DNA from: Archegozetes longisetosus
Taxonomy: Eukaryota > Arthropoda > Arachnida > Sarcoptiformes > Trhypochthoniidae
Length of the DNA stretch: 64,000 bases
NCBI GenBank assembly: GCA_018873245.2
Contig: JAEMBT020000006.1
Coordinates: forward strand, 12,614,387 to 12,678,386
Direction: 5' to 3'
The position numbers and the translations under genes were made by a program. Of this stretch, positions 49,962 through 62,458 are shown piece by piece (position 1 is the first letter of the stretch; each line of letters begins with the position of its first letter). Below the pieces are notes generated by a model that had not been told where the DNA came from, ran no database searches, and saw only the letters and a list, made by a program, of their open reading frames with translations.

Positions 49962-50620
49962 TATAATGTTTATTTATCATTCGTACTAACTTTTAGGAAA
50001 TCATTCAGTTTGTCAGTTTTGTGATAATCCATAAAATATTAAAATTATCAATGTACTTATAGAGATCATGTAATTTATTATTAACAAAAATAAAATTTTT
50101 AAATCGCTGTCAACTAAATTGGATATCTTCAAAGTATGAAAATGATTTTAACTATGTTTCGCATTTTATTTTTCAGTTATCATGAAGCTAACCTTTTTTC
50201 ACCGACTAAAGTATAACTAATTGAGCTGAGAAAAAAATTCGGTTTTTATTAGTCTAAACCACAAAATTATGAGAAGTAACGGCTTTATTGATAAACAAAC
50301 TGTATTGATGTAAATTTTAAGTTATATTTATAAATAAATTAAATTTATGAAAACATTACTTATTTTGATTTAGTTCTACTTAATCATCAGATTATCTTCA
50401 ATCTATCTGTTCTGGTGATCATATTTCATGTTCCTATAAGATTAGACACCTTTCATTGTATTTTAGATTAGATTTATTTATCATAACTTCATAGTTTAAA
50501 CAAGACAAAATGAACCTCAAATTTATAATTTATTCTTATCTCACAATAGTTGAAGGTATAGTCGACTAGAAATCATTTCAACTTTTCAAAAAGCATTTCT
50601 TCATTAAACAAATAGAAGAC

Positions 50621-52316
50621 ATGAAAATGTCTGAAACCAATTCAAAAGAAGCAGTTATAGACATGAATAGTGACGAAATGAATGAAATTCATACGAACGA
50701 ATGCGTCAGTAACAATATTCATAATAATAATAACATGGAAGAAGGTAATAGCGATTCAAAGTTTCGAATCTTTGGTTATCCCATATCCAAAATCGCGTGG
50801 TCAAACGTATTGTTTTTGCTTTTTATGCACATTATTGCAATTTACGGCTATATTCATTGCATCACTCATCCAATCAAAGTGTTGACTGTAGTCTTAATTT
50901 ACATAATCTCATGTGGATCTGGTCTCGGAATACTGGTCGGTAGTCACAGATTGTGGGCTCACCGATCGTTCAAAGCTCGTTGGCCTTTACGTCTTCTACT
51001 TGTTATCCTTCAGACCATGTCAGTCAATGGATCGGTATATTCATATGTTCGCGACCACAGAACACATCATAAGTGGTCAGATAGTGATGCAGATCCTAAA
51101 AACTCGAGCCGTGGATTTTTCTACTCACATATGGGTTGGTGGTTATTGAAAAAGGAGCGAAAAGTCATAGAATATGGTAAAAAACTATCATACGATGACT
51201 TATGGGAAGATCCTATGATTAGATTCCAACACAGATTTTATATCCCACTGGCAATCGTTTTCTGCTATATAATTCCAACAGCTATCCCATTGTTGTGGAG
51301 TGAAGATATATTGACCTCATTTGTATCTTGTGTTGGGATCCGATCTGTTGTTGTCTTACACCATATGTGGACTGTTAACTCGATCGCACATTTTTACGGT
51401 GACAGACCTTTTGATAAAAGTTAAGACCAACAGAGAATAAATTGGTTGTATATTTATCAATGGGTGAAGGATCACATAACTATCACCATGCATTTCCGGT
51501 CAGTTTAAACAAATTAATTTCATTAATTTGTTATTTTACCATAATTTGACTCGTGAAACTATCAACTTTATAGAGTACAGTCATGACATGTAAATTACTC
51601 CATAATTAGAAACAATTAAGTTTACATTTTTTAGATGCAAAAGCGACTATCGTCGTTGAGTATAATCTACACTGAAATATGTACATGAGCAAAATCATTT
51701 CTATATAAATCCAGTTGAGTTTAGAAGTACAATCATTATTACTTTAAACTGAGGTCATCTAATATTGTTTACATGAGTATAGATTTCTTTTGCACGTTTT
51801 ATATGAAAAATTTGAAAATTCTTAAGCTATTTCGCTTATAAAACTTTTTAGGTCAATTTATTTTACAAGTCCTTTAGCAAAATATCTGTTAATTTTTGAG
51901 TTTTTCACTTTATTTAATATACTATATGTTTAGAGTATGAAATTTTATAATTAACTTGTCGATTCACTCTTACAATAGTGGGATTATACTACAAGCTATC
52001 AAAAATGGTATGAGGGTTACAATTTGGCCACTCTTTCATTGTGATCACATCAAAACTCGGGCTATCATACGATCTGAAGAAACCATCGAAAGAAATGATA
52101 CAACAATATGTTGAGAAAAATGGAGATACTATCGAATTTAGTGGTTTACATAATAAAAGAAATTTATGTAATAGGTTAACAATCGGTGCTTTTGATTGGA
52201 TAATGGGTTGTGTGGTGACGAGTTGGCCCATTTGGTCAATCACTTTGTTTAAGTTGATTTTCGGTTATGAAATTTGGTTCCTTGATTTAAATGATTTCAT
52301 TTTCTTAAAATTCTGA
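50621..52316 (+). CDS. Acyl-CoA delta-9 desaturase, copy B
   Basis: Two exons, 50621-51498 and 51979-52316, with a phase-0 junction giving HHAFP-WDY, about 405 residues. The Asn/Glu-rich N-terminus (MKMSETNSKE) is followed by transmembrane segments and three histidine boxes that bind the di-iron centre: HRLWAH (box 1), HRTHH in RDHRTHHKWS (box 2) and HNYHH in EGSHNYHHAFP (box 3). The enzyme would desaturate fatty acyl-CoA in the ER with cytochrome b5. The frame breaks twice: near 51417 (one A short, before KLRPTENK) and near 52034 (one T short, in ATLFIVITS). Copy A has the full run at both places. Splice sites are sound (donor GTCAGT, acceptor CAATAG). I read it as a probably functional gene with consensus errors. 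The C-terminus extends past the family end (IWFLDLNDFIFLKF). Confidence 0.82.
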
Positions 52317-52813
52317 AATTTTTCATAACCTTTTACTCTATTTCTGTAAATATTTGAGCCAAATATTTATTTGAATATAAGCTTACAGAAAAATGCAGTC
52401 AATATCCACAATCGTTATTTTTGTTATATTTACAAGTTTAATTTACAATAAAACATTCGCACCCATTTAGAATAATCTGTGGGCCATTATATAATACACT
52501 TTGCAAACTTTACTTTCATTTTAAGCTTCATTACACAACTATTATATAAAATACTCGATGAACTGTCTTCACTTTTTTCAATTTGTTATGTTTATTTCTT
52601 AATATTTATATATTGTACTCGATAAATGTACAATAATGTATTGGTATGTGAACATTTCTATGTTGTCATAGTAATTTATATTAGAAGTTTCAATTGTTAA
52701 TCATTTCAGGCAATCAAATTGAAAATGACGTTGAAATTGAAGCGCATAACAGAAAGGGTTATATGACAACACTGCTTTCTTGTAGCTATGCATCATTTTA
52801 ATGTCTCGAACTA

Positions 52814-54866
52814 TACTCTTTTATCAGTTAAACTCCTGTTTAAATTTAATAAACTCTTTATTTTTCTAAAACGAAATTCCACTTTCATTTGGCTGAAAAA
52901 AACATCTTTTTACAATCTTTATAATAAACTAATAGTTTTACTGTGTATAAAAAAAAGTAAATCACAAATTCATAAAACGTGTAAGGTACTATCGGTCAAA
53001 AAAGTATATGTTAAATAAAGCTTTGTCGCGCCTTACATACTTAGGGATCGTTTAAATATTTACATAATCAATAACAATTTGAAAGTTTTTATAAACTTTA
53101 ATTTGAGTCTGACATTAAACTTTTCTCAGTTATTTATTTTGTGAATTCAAGTTACTTATATTAAAGTTCGATACAAATTATAGGTTAGACTTGGAAATGG
53201 CTAATTTCAGAATGGCTAAGAAATCTATTTTGAATCACCTAGTAACTGATTGCCTGAATGATTGTCCCATTTTTCAAATTATGGAATAACATAGAAAAAA
53301 ATCTTTTGAATTAGTAATATTGAAAATTTATGCTAACAAAGTGTTCAGCGTTTTTAAATAAACTTTTCTTTCAAGAGATCTAAACTAAATTTTACAAATA
53401 CCAAAGCATCCCTTATGACTAAATACGATTTTTTATTTCAAGCCTTACATTTGAGTATCAAAATCTATATATTAAGGCATATATACATATAAGCTTGATT
53501 TTAGTTAATTACTGAACTCTTAACTAAAGGAAAAATAAGAGTTGAGTCTTCAATAAGTCTTATTGCAAAAAGTTTTGAATAGTATGAAAGCAAAAATAAT
53601 TTAATGTCAATGATTTATATACTTCACGAATGATTCTAGTGCTAATTTTCATTCATATCGAATCGCACTGAAGTTAAGCTAAAATTTTGGTAAACATGAA
53701 TAGGTGAATCAGTTTCTAAACTGTTGATAATCTGAATAGTCTTCAATTTAAAGTGGTGTTCAATACTGCTAGTTTCTTCAAGTTTGCTCAGATAAAGCAG
53801 TTAACTCATTATTATATTTGTAATTTTAATTGAATGAGATTGATTTTAACTTTAAAACAATGAACTTGGAATGGCTTTTACTATTTTATGTGCTCTTTTA
53901 TGTGCTATATTATAGTTAGTAGCAGTAGCAGTATAATAGTATACACAATACGATTACTAGCTAAACTTACTGAACTATTACTCAAATCTATTAAACTTAA
54001 TATATTTATTCTGATTAAAAAAGGGCAAAATCTGCTAATAGAGCTAGAAAACAGGGTTTAGCTAATATGAAATTAGCCATTTCGATGTTTCCAAATTTTG
54101 ACACTTAAAGGAATTCAAAAGAATTTTCGCATTTCATGGCTCATATTATAAATTATATTCATCAAAATAATATGACAAAATTGTTTACTCAATCTCTCCC
54201 TTATTTGGTTCAATTCTATTTGGCTTTTATTATTTTTTAAACTAACATTTTGACATATACTATTTTGGTCGATAGTACCTGTAAAGTACTCTTTAACTCA
54301 ATACATCTTTACCAATTACAGATATCAGGGAAGGTTATTTTATTTAATGATTTTCTGTCTGGTTAGTTGAGAAATGTTGTGAAACTTGATGGCCTCAACT
54401 TCTAAAGTACATTCACTTTGAAAACATTTTTAAGTACTTAATCTGATATATTTATGAAGGACTATTTAAAGATTTACTTTTTTGCGAAAACAATTTTTTT
54501 GTAATAGTAAATTTATCCTAATTTATCCGTGAAATTTAATGCACTAACTTTTTAAAGGAATGGAATATTCCTAAAGTTGAAAAATTTGAGATGAGAAATA
54601 AGATAATTAAAACTCAATTGAGTTAACTCAAAGAACTTAGAGCAAGGTCGATTCGTAATAGCTTATCTAAATGACATTTATCAATTGGTCAGACGGCCAA
54701 TAGCTGCAATTTTTTAGGTTGTAAGTTATAGTTTACCCACTCGGCTCGCATTTTATATTAAATACTTTGTTTCAAGAATAAGATCAAAGAAACTATTAGT
54801 GAGATATTAGACGCAATTGAAATTTTAATGGGGTTTGAATAAATTTAATAACTGGAATGTGTAAAC
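52814..54866. other. Intergenic, nothing recognised
   Basis: AT-rich, with no conserved frame. The open frame at 52788-53018 starts in duplicated noncoding DNA and has no family features. Confidence 0.45.
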
Positions 54867-55891
54867 CAGGGTTTCTTAAACTCTGGTTCGGGAAATTTTC
54901 TTATGGTCTGCATGATTATTTAAGAAACTACTAGAATTGGGTGGCAGCGTCAAATTTATTAATGGACACATTTAGGAGCTTAGAAAACATTATAAATTAT
55001 AGAAATTATTTAAAGGATTTTAAATTTTAATCTAGCGAACTGTAAATTAAACACATAATATAAAAGACAATTTCAGATTATTCTTTGAGGAGAATTATGA
55101 ATGACTGAGCACTGAATTAGTACATTATACTTAACGTATAAATTAGATTAAGAAATGTTACGACTTTAATCTTTGAGAAAAACAAAACAAATGATTTAAT
55201 AAGTTATGGATCACTGAAAATATTTTATATGAAAAAGTGAAAAATAATATTATTTAACTATTATTATATCGTAAATGGGAGGTACTTTGAAGTACTTGAT
55301 ATTTAAGAAATCGAAAATTATTAGTTATCAAAATGAATGTGTATTTTATTTAATTTTCATAAAACTTTGGATAAATATTTCACCAAAGCTTATAAGTGAA
55401 CGACCGAGACTTTGGTAATGAGCGATTCAATTAATAAAATAAGCAGTAAAAAGAAAAATTTTTCGAAAATATCTAGTTTCATATATAAAATTAGGATTCA
55501 TTGATGAAGGAAGTGATATCACAGTCGATGTGCGTTTTATGCTTCGGAACCATTGAAAAGAAGCAAAACATCCAAACGATCAGAACCATAATCTAGAGTG
55601 TTTCATGTTGAAAACTAATACTTAAAATTAGCGGAAACTGCTATTAATCAATTTATACCTTTACCTTCAACAGATTTGTGTGAAAGTGCTTTCTCTAATC
55701 TTATTTATCTAAAGAATAAATATAGATCTAAATTGACAGCAGAAAAATCATTCAATTCTTTCATCGATTAAAATTTTCCTAACATTAATTAGCATTGTAG
55801 TGTTAATCAATTGCATGATTTTAATTTAACAAGAATATTTAATTGAAAAGATTTACTTAATGGTCGGTGAGAAAAAGTTTGAGAATCACTG
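54867..55891 (+). mobile_element. Decayed hAT element (ZBED type)
   Basis: The ends CAGGGTTTCTTAAACT and AGTTTGAGAATCACTG are inverted and typical of hAT. Inside are remains of a BED-like finger (CVLCFGTIEKK, about 55530) and of the C-terminal dimerisation region (LPSTDLCESAFSNL, then YLKNKYRSKLTAEKSF, about 55655-55755). The catalytic core is largely deleted. The flanks GTGTAAAC and TCTTATAC agree at only half of the positions, so the target duplication is doubtful. Confidence 0.78.
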
Positions 55892-56203
55892 TCTTATACC
55901 ATACTAATTGGTGGAATGCATGTTATGCAGTAGTACGAATAGTTAAAGGTAGCAATTTTAAATGAGTATAATTATCACATCACTTTCAGTCAGCATTTCT
56001 AAGCACCATTCCTAGGCATTTTATGGCATGTCATTTATCGGAAAAAAATTTCCAAAATCTGGATCTTTCTACAGAGATACCTTTCTTTTAAGATATTGTT
56101 TAGCTTTCAATACTCTTTGATTGTGTCATAGGTTTATCGCTGATATGTCATTCTTAGATAAAAGATTAGTGCGATTAGAACACAAGCGATAATTATAATA
56201 ATA

Positions 56204-57625
56204 CGTTATGCCAAAGTTTTTAAACATTATTATTGATGGTCATTATTTCATAAACTCATAGCTATTAAATCTCATACATATACGTCAAATTGAATTCAAC
56301 TCATTGATCATCAAAACATTTGTGGGTTTATTAACAAATGTGTAAATTAAAATGGTGAATAACTTTAAACGAAAACGTGCCACAGTAATTGAATTGTTAA
56401 AATTAGGTAAAAATCCAAATAAAATTTTTGAGCTCTTGAAAAATAAAGATACAAATTGAGTATTCGTTTATTATATTGTTAAGCGATACTTATGAGACCA
56501 AATCAGTTAATGATCGTCGCCGAAGTGATCGGCCGCGTATCGCTCATACACTGAGGTTGCAATGGAAGAGGTGCGATCGTTGTTTACTAAGTGACGACCG
56601 CTTCTTCTCGCTTGCATTCGAGCTAAAGGCAGTTACTTTGTTGATTGAACAAACATCAAAATAATATCTATAGACAACACTTAGGGTTGTGAAAAATGGA
56701 AAATTTTAGAAAATGTTTTAAAACAATTTTCACTGTTTTAAAATAGTTTAAAGTGTTCTATATTTTTAGAAAGTCTTTTTATTTTCTTTTAAATTATATT
56801 TGATTCATTTAATATAAGAAAAGTAAAAGATAAACTAAAATTTCGATTTTGTTAACAGTGTAGCTTAGAAATTCTTATAGTTCTTTGATATTAAAACTTA
56901 AAATCGCCAAAATCAATACATAAATTAGATTTTAAAAAGCCCAAAATTGGATTAAAATCCCGTTAAACATCACTGAAAATTATTATTAATTGGGTATTTT
57001 TACCCAAAACTTTATTAACTTATGATAAATAATGAAATTCAAAATTTTTTCGATCAGATTTTAAAGTATTGTCATTAAAAATGTAAGAGTTTTTAATGTA
57101 TAAAAGTAATTTAAAAATGAGCTTTATCTCAAAATTTTTGACAAAGCTTCCAGAGAATTAGCTGAAAATACAGTATTTTCCCTAGAAAAGAATAAAATTC
57201 AGAAAAGAACTAATAGCCCATTTTCGGTCAAAATAGAACTTATAAGGCAGAAAAATAGGGCTCATATTGGCTATTACTTTTTGAAGTGTGCATATTTTCA
57301 AAAACTACTGACTACTTTAACAGGAAATAATAGGTTTTTCAAATTTTTATCCCTCTGATAATAAATATCTTCTTTAATGTATCTAAAATTGTTGAGTTTC
57401 CAATCATTTTACCACTCTTTATTTAGTAATTTGCGAAAATTTGTTTTAAAACAGTGTTTAAGAGAGTGTTTTAAAGTGTTGCTTTAAAAGAAATTATCAA
57501 AATGTTTTAAAACATTTGCAACCCTAACAACACTCTAAAATATACTCAAGTTTCATGAGTGTAGCATTGATTGGTTGGAAATGAAATTATTTAAAACGCG
57601 TTCAAAGACTTTTGCATAATCAATA
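56204..57625 (+). mobile_element. Tc1/mariner element, broken, inside the receptor fragment
   Basis: The left end TTATGCCAAAGTTTTTAAAC and the inverse of the right end (TTATGCAAAAGTCTTTGAAC) are similar inverted termini. Next to the left end are N-terminal transposase pieces: FKRKRATVIELLKLGKNPNK (about 56360), VFVYYIVKRYL and YETKSVNDRRRSDRPRIAHT (about 56490-56550). The rest of the transposase is gone. A second element is nested in the middle. Confidence 0.78.
56682..57526. mobile_element. hAT MITE nested in the Tc1 element, perfect 8-bp target duplication
   Basis: TAGGGTTG at the left and CAACCCTA at the right are inverted, with similar subterminal GTTTTAAAACA motifs at both ends. ACAACACT flanks both sides (56674-56681 and 57527-57534) without a mismatch. 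It has no coding frame. Length is 845 bases. It is the youngest layer of the nest. Confidence 0.93.
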
Positions 57626-57721
57626 GTAACAATTTATGCTACAATTATTACGAGAAGATTTATGTTTGATTTTATTGGATCTGTTAGCAAAATTTTTATC
57701 TCTGTTGTCAATTCTTTTACC

Positions 57722-58150
57722 TGCAATTGCTCTCCCATGGCCTCCGAGATCCCCGGACCTAAATCCAATTGAACATATATAGGATAGGATTAAGAACAAC
57801 TTAAAAAATAGTATTTGTCCATATGAACATGAATTGTGGATTTTGACTATTGGGGATGGAACTCAGCTGCTAGCGATGTTAACCTTCTTCATAAATTAAT
57901 TTCATCAATGCCTAGAAGGCTAGATGAAGTTATTGATAAAAATGGATACCAAATTAAACATTAAATCGGTTTCTGCTTATTTTATTATTTGGTTAGGATT
58001 AAACAAGCAAACTTTAATATGACTATTAAAATTTTTTTGTTAAAAGTTTAATTGATAGAAGTTTGTGATCAAATTTTTTAAACTATTAAACTGCAAAGAA
58101 AAAATGAAATTTTATTATTTCACAGTCCCAGTAATTTTGATCTGAACATA
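57722..58150 (+). mobile_element. Tc1-like transposase C-terminal remnant
   Basis: At about 57735-57965 the translation runs LPWPPRSPDLNPIEHI, one stop, DRIKNNLKNS, then LISSMPRRLDEVIDKNGYQI. This is the third catalytic-residue region and C-terminus of a Tc1-type transposase. It begins where similarity to the receptor fragment ends. The right end was not located exactly. Confidence 0.75.
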
Positions 58151-60313
58151 TCACTCACGGTTCCAGATTTAATCATATTTCAAATAAACAACCTGTACTT
58201 ATGTGTAAAGCATGAATAGGAAATAATCGACTCTACCTTAAGATCTCTATAGTATTGACTGATTTAAATTTGATTAAATCATTAAAAAAAACCTTAACTA
58301 TCAATGAGTTGAATAAATAGATAAGCTCAACAGAACAGAATACAAATTAATAGTTGATGAAGTATACTTTGTTTCACATTATAGACAAACATTTGATTAT
58401 AACATGAATTAGTATGAACTCAAACAAAAATATTGTCCCCACTTTAGCTGACAAGTAATGATTCACTTTTAGTTAATGATAAAAATGATAATCATTATCA
58501 TGGTTGGTATTTTAAAATTTATGGAACAGCCGTTCAATGCTATCTTTTGAGGGTATACATCAAAGTGTATTTTATTTTGTTCAGATAATTATTTCAGGCA
58601 TAGTAACTGTGAATTGCTTTTTAACTGCTATAATAGATTTTGACTTTTATTTAGCAAATTAATTATTAAACGATTGACATTCAACATTCAAAATTATTAT
58701 TATTAATTGAGAGGCAAATTAACTGTAATACAAACATTTTAGAGCTCAAAAATCTTTGTATAAATGCCGGACTATTACTTGTTACTTTTGTATTACTATA
58801 TTCTCTCATCAAATCATGCTGAAATATAAGCGCTGATACTGCAAGTTATTCGTTGCCATTTTTATAGCTTATGTGTTGCGCGAAACTTCATTTTCAGCTC
58901 TGACTTATTCTTAAAAACAAATATAGAACTAAACTCAATATAGAAAATGATTTTCAATTAACCTTAACTAATGTAATGCCTACTATTGATTGAATTTGTA
59001 AATGAAAACAGGCTTATCCTTCTGATTAAATTTGTTTATATTTTACTGAGTCGTAACTTATTCTCGATTTTTGGGCATTATCAAAACAGCTCAAAACCTT
59101 GAAACCTAAAGCTCTGTTGGATCGAAGCTAATTATAAAATCAGTTAAGCTTTAACTGATCTCAATCATACTTCATATGACTTACTTATCAATTACCATGA
59201 GTGAAAACATTAAGTTTTTATATTTCGGCACATTCTGACATTTGATTTGATAAACAAGTCTATGGCTAAAACAGGAATCATATTGTAAACCATATTGAAC
59301 CACTATATTAGATATACAAAGCAAAAATAACGTTCTTTTGAGTTATGAAAAATTTTCTAATTGGTCTCCAAATATATGACATCTTTTCAAACTTGATACA
59401 TATAAGAAATTGTTAAAAACTTTTAAGATGTCTAACAAACCATTAACTCAGAGCAGACATTTTTGTTATAAACATACAATAAATCGTAAAAATAAAAAAA
59501 TATAAATACCGTCTGAATAATTTGTGATAGTTTAATATATGTGTACCAATTATTGTAAAAATAGCCTGGGTATTATTTTCAATGTTTTCATATTAAGAAA
59601 ATGATTGCGAAGATATGAACGTTTAATACGAGATCAGTGTTTGTATAAACTTAAATAAATACAAGTTTAACAAAATTGATTATTGTTTATCCTAAATTTT
59701 TAGTTTATACTTTTGTGTATTCCAGGCCAAACAATTGCTTTTCACTTCTTTAAAAACTGTGTTTTGATTGAAAACTAAATTATGATTCAATATTAATCAA
59801 AGGTGTACTCAAGAGTATTTTTGTTTAATTATCTTATTAGCCCTTGATTATAAATAATTAACAGAGTTTGCGCTCAGTTATAACACTTGTTTAAATACAG
59901 TGTCTACAATCTAAGCTTTGTGTGACCTTAAAATATTTTTTCCATTAAAGGGCCAAACAATAAGGTGATGAAGCTCATGATCTTATATGATTGGCTCCGT
60001 GTGTTAATAAATGGTACCTCTTAATGAGGAAAAATTTGAGGGTCATACAGTCATTAGATGATAGTATACTACAATACCCGAGCTATGTTTAAAAATTATT
60101 GCTCCTCATTTAATGTTTGATATTTGCCGTTAGGTAACTTTAATTATTATATTCTCCCTTAGTATTTAAAATGTTAGATAGAATACCAGAAATACGTTTT
60201 ACAATATTGATTGACACACAACTTAAACACATCATAAAAAGTCTTATTGATTGAAAAGTTATTTCTTTAAAAGTTTACATTTTATGGAACATTAATTCTT
60301 ATGAAACGCCAAA
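58151..60313. other. Intergenic with a hAT C-terminal remnant
   Basis: About 58870-59010 translates as LILKNKYRTKLNIENDFQLT then LTNVMPTID, the C-terminal dimerisation motif of hAT transposases, with a stop just before it. The stretch 58921-59131 recurs at 62835-63043. The stretch 59997-60313 recurs at about 63044-63358 as the P450 5' flank. The 870 bases between are missing from the second copy. Otherwise there is no gene. Confidence 0.6.
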
Positions 60314-62077
60314 ATGGATTCACTTTATGACTATATAGAGTCAAATTTTTTGCATTACTAATTGTTTTATTCCTTTTGGTTACTTATTTTTATCGTAAAC
60401 TAACATTTTGGAAACGCCAGGGCATACCAAACAATGTTTTTCATACATTTGAGTCTTTGAATAATGTTTTACAGTTAAACGATTGGAGTTGTATCAAAAG
60501 AAACGGAAAAATTGTTGGGTAAGATCTCTTTCATTTCATTTTTATAAGATTGTACAGAATTTAATTTCAAAAATTATCTCATAAATAATTTAACTTCTAG
60601 CACCTATGAACTTTTATCACCCACTTTATTGGTGGCCGAACAAAGTTAATAAATCAAATCCTTATCGAAGACTTCAAAAGGTTTTTAATCATAGAGTAAT
60701 AATATGAAAGCAATTTCTGAGTTTTACACATTTTTATCTATTTAAAACTCTACTGATCAATTCCAAAGGTTTATGCTTTACCTAATCAACCAGCTGGCAA
60801 AAGTCTTATGGTCTTGAATTATGAATTATGGAAGCCTTCGAAACATCTATTAGCACCAGCATTTACTTTGGCTAATCTTAAAAGAATTAGAAATTTATTT
60901 GAGAATTCAATACAACTGTTTTTGAATAATATCGAAAAGTTCTCTGTAAATGGAGAGTCATTTGATGTGAGACCCTATATTGAATCGTTTGTTTTGGATA
61001 CTGTTTTGAGAGCTTTCTTTGCTACTGAAGTCGATTCCGCAAATGATTCAACAAATCCTTTAGTGTTGAACTCAAGAAAAATCTTCATGAAAGATCTTTC
61101 AGTCGAACAATTAATAGCATTTTTCTCCCCAACACTTTCAAAGATCTTCGATCTTCGATTTCTCGATAGAACGGCTACGGATTTTATGACGAAATTGATT
61201 CAGAGAGTGATTGACGAAAGAAAACAAAATAATATCAAAATAAATGATTTGTTGCAGATTTTACTCGACTCTACTGACGATAGTCCAAAAACTTCTAAAA
61301 TCAGTCAGTACTTTAATATGAATTTTATGGCGATATAATCAAAGATTAAACAATCAAAACAAATTTCAATTTTTTTTTGTAAAGGACTCGATGATAAAGA
61401 AGTCATTGACAACTGTATCATGTTTTTGGTCGCAGGATTCGATACCATGTCGAGTGGACTCACAAATCTTTTGTATAATCTAGTGAAGAACCCTTCAAAA
61501 CAAGAAAAACTAATAAAAGAAATAGACAAAGAGCTCAATGGAATAGAGCCTGATTTTGATAATATTAATCAATTATCATATTTAGACGCCTGTATCAAAG
61601 AATCTCTCAGATTAGAGCCTCCAGCTGTCAGAATAGAGAGAAAATCTGCTTGCGATTGTAAATTGGGTCATATTTTTGTACCGAAAGGCACTTTAATCTC
61701 AATTCCTTAAAAGCCGTGCACACAGATCCTGATAATTTTGAAAATGCGGATAAATTCATACCCGAAAGGTTTTACCTGAAAACAAACACAAGATAAAACC
61801 AGGAACTTATTTGCCATTTGGTGATGGACCGCGAAATTGTATTGGAATGAGATTTGCCTTATTAGAAATGAAATATTGTTTGATAAAACTATACAAGAAA
61901 TATGAGTTCGTTAAGTGTAGCGAGACTGAGCTTTTGAAATTGAAAGTTATTTAGAATTATTAAATATTTTGATTTTCTACTCTTTGATAGCCTATAGAAT
62001 ACTATTGCGGACAAATTGTTGCAATGCCTAAACGTCTTATTTTGAAAGTAAAGAGAGGTCTTGAGATAAGACCATAA
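60314..62077 (+). CDS. Cytochrome P450, CYP3-clan-like, copy 1
   Basis: Five exons, 60314-60518, 60601-60695, 60769-61303, 61385-61945, 61991-62077, about 495 residues after frame repair. The microsomal anchor ([17 protein letters not shown]) is followed by [19 protein letters not shown], then the C-helix ([16 protein letters not shown]), I-helix AGFDTMSSG, ExxR helix [15 protein letters not shown] motif and heme loop [19 protein letters not shown] with its Cys ligand. The predicted role is an ER monooxygenase acting on lipids or xenobiotics. Frames break at about 60342, 60644, 60685, 61708 and 61772. Each needs one extra base, mostly in T runs, and copy 2 has the longer run at some of them. 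In the C-helix, WxxxR reads WxxxK (codon 60841-60843), while copy 2 has Arg. The last intron has a weak donor (GTTATT). It is probably a functional gene with sequence errors, otherwise a recent pseudogene. Confidence 0.82.
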
Positions 62078-62458
62078 AACGATATCAGCATTCTAATTGA
62101 TTGTTGAAAAATATACTTTGGAGCATAAATATAAACATTCAATAAAACACAAAATTAAAGTTAATTTGAATAAGTAAAAATATTTAAGCATCTTTAATTA
62201 TGAATTTTATCATTAAGGATATCATGCCTACAGTGCGCGACATAAGTATATCACGTTATTTAATTTTTTAAATAACTTTTTATTAACGCCATAAAATATA
62301 AAAATAATTTGACTGATTGTTAAAAACAAGAATACAAATAATCACAAAAAGTTTCGATTTCCTACCCAACGAGGCAACGACCGAAAAACCAGTTTTTAGG
62401 GCTTTTGGGTACAACATAAATATATTATGCATACCGTTAGTTAGCTTAAAGAGGATGA
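62078..62458. other. P450 3' end, nothing further recognised
   Basis: A polyadenylation-type AATAAA lies about 65 bases after the stop (62141-62146). The rest is AT-rich and leads into the Tc1 remnant. Confidence 0.45.

Larger units (their letters stand above)
44300..52813 (+). repeat. Direct segmental duplication, copy B
   Basis: Counterpart of 29824-38940. It carries three features missing from copy A: a 528-base AGGCTC-rich insertion, a long dinucleotide run and a mariner element. The noncoding interval 44300-50600 holds no recognisable host gene. Confidence 0.88.
55916..57721 (-). pseudogene. Receptor 3'-end fragment split by a transposon
   Basis: The pieces 55916-56203 and 57626-57721 together match 41380-41790, including the 3' flank and part of the transmembrane exon. 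The gap between them is filled by a Tc1/mariner element. No open frame remains. Confidence 0.6.

Noticed and set aside
52788..53018. 76-residue open frame after copy B
   Set aside because: Starts in duplicated noncoding DNA and has no family features.
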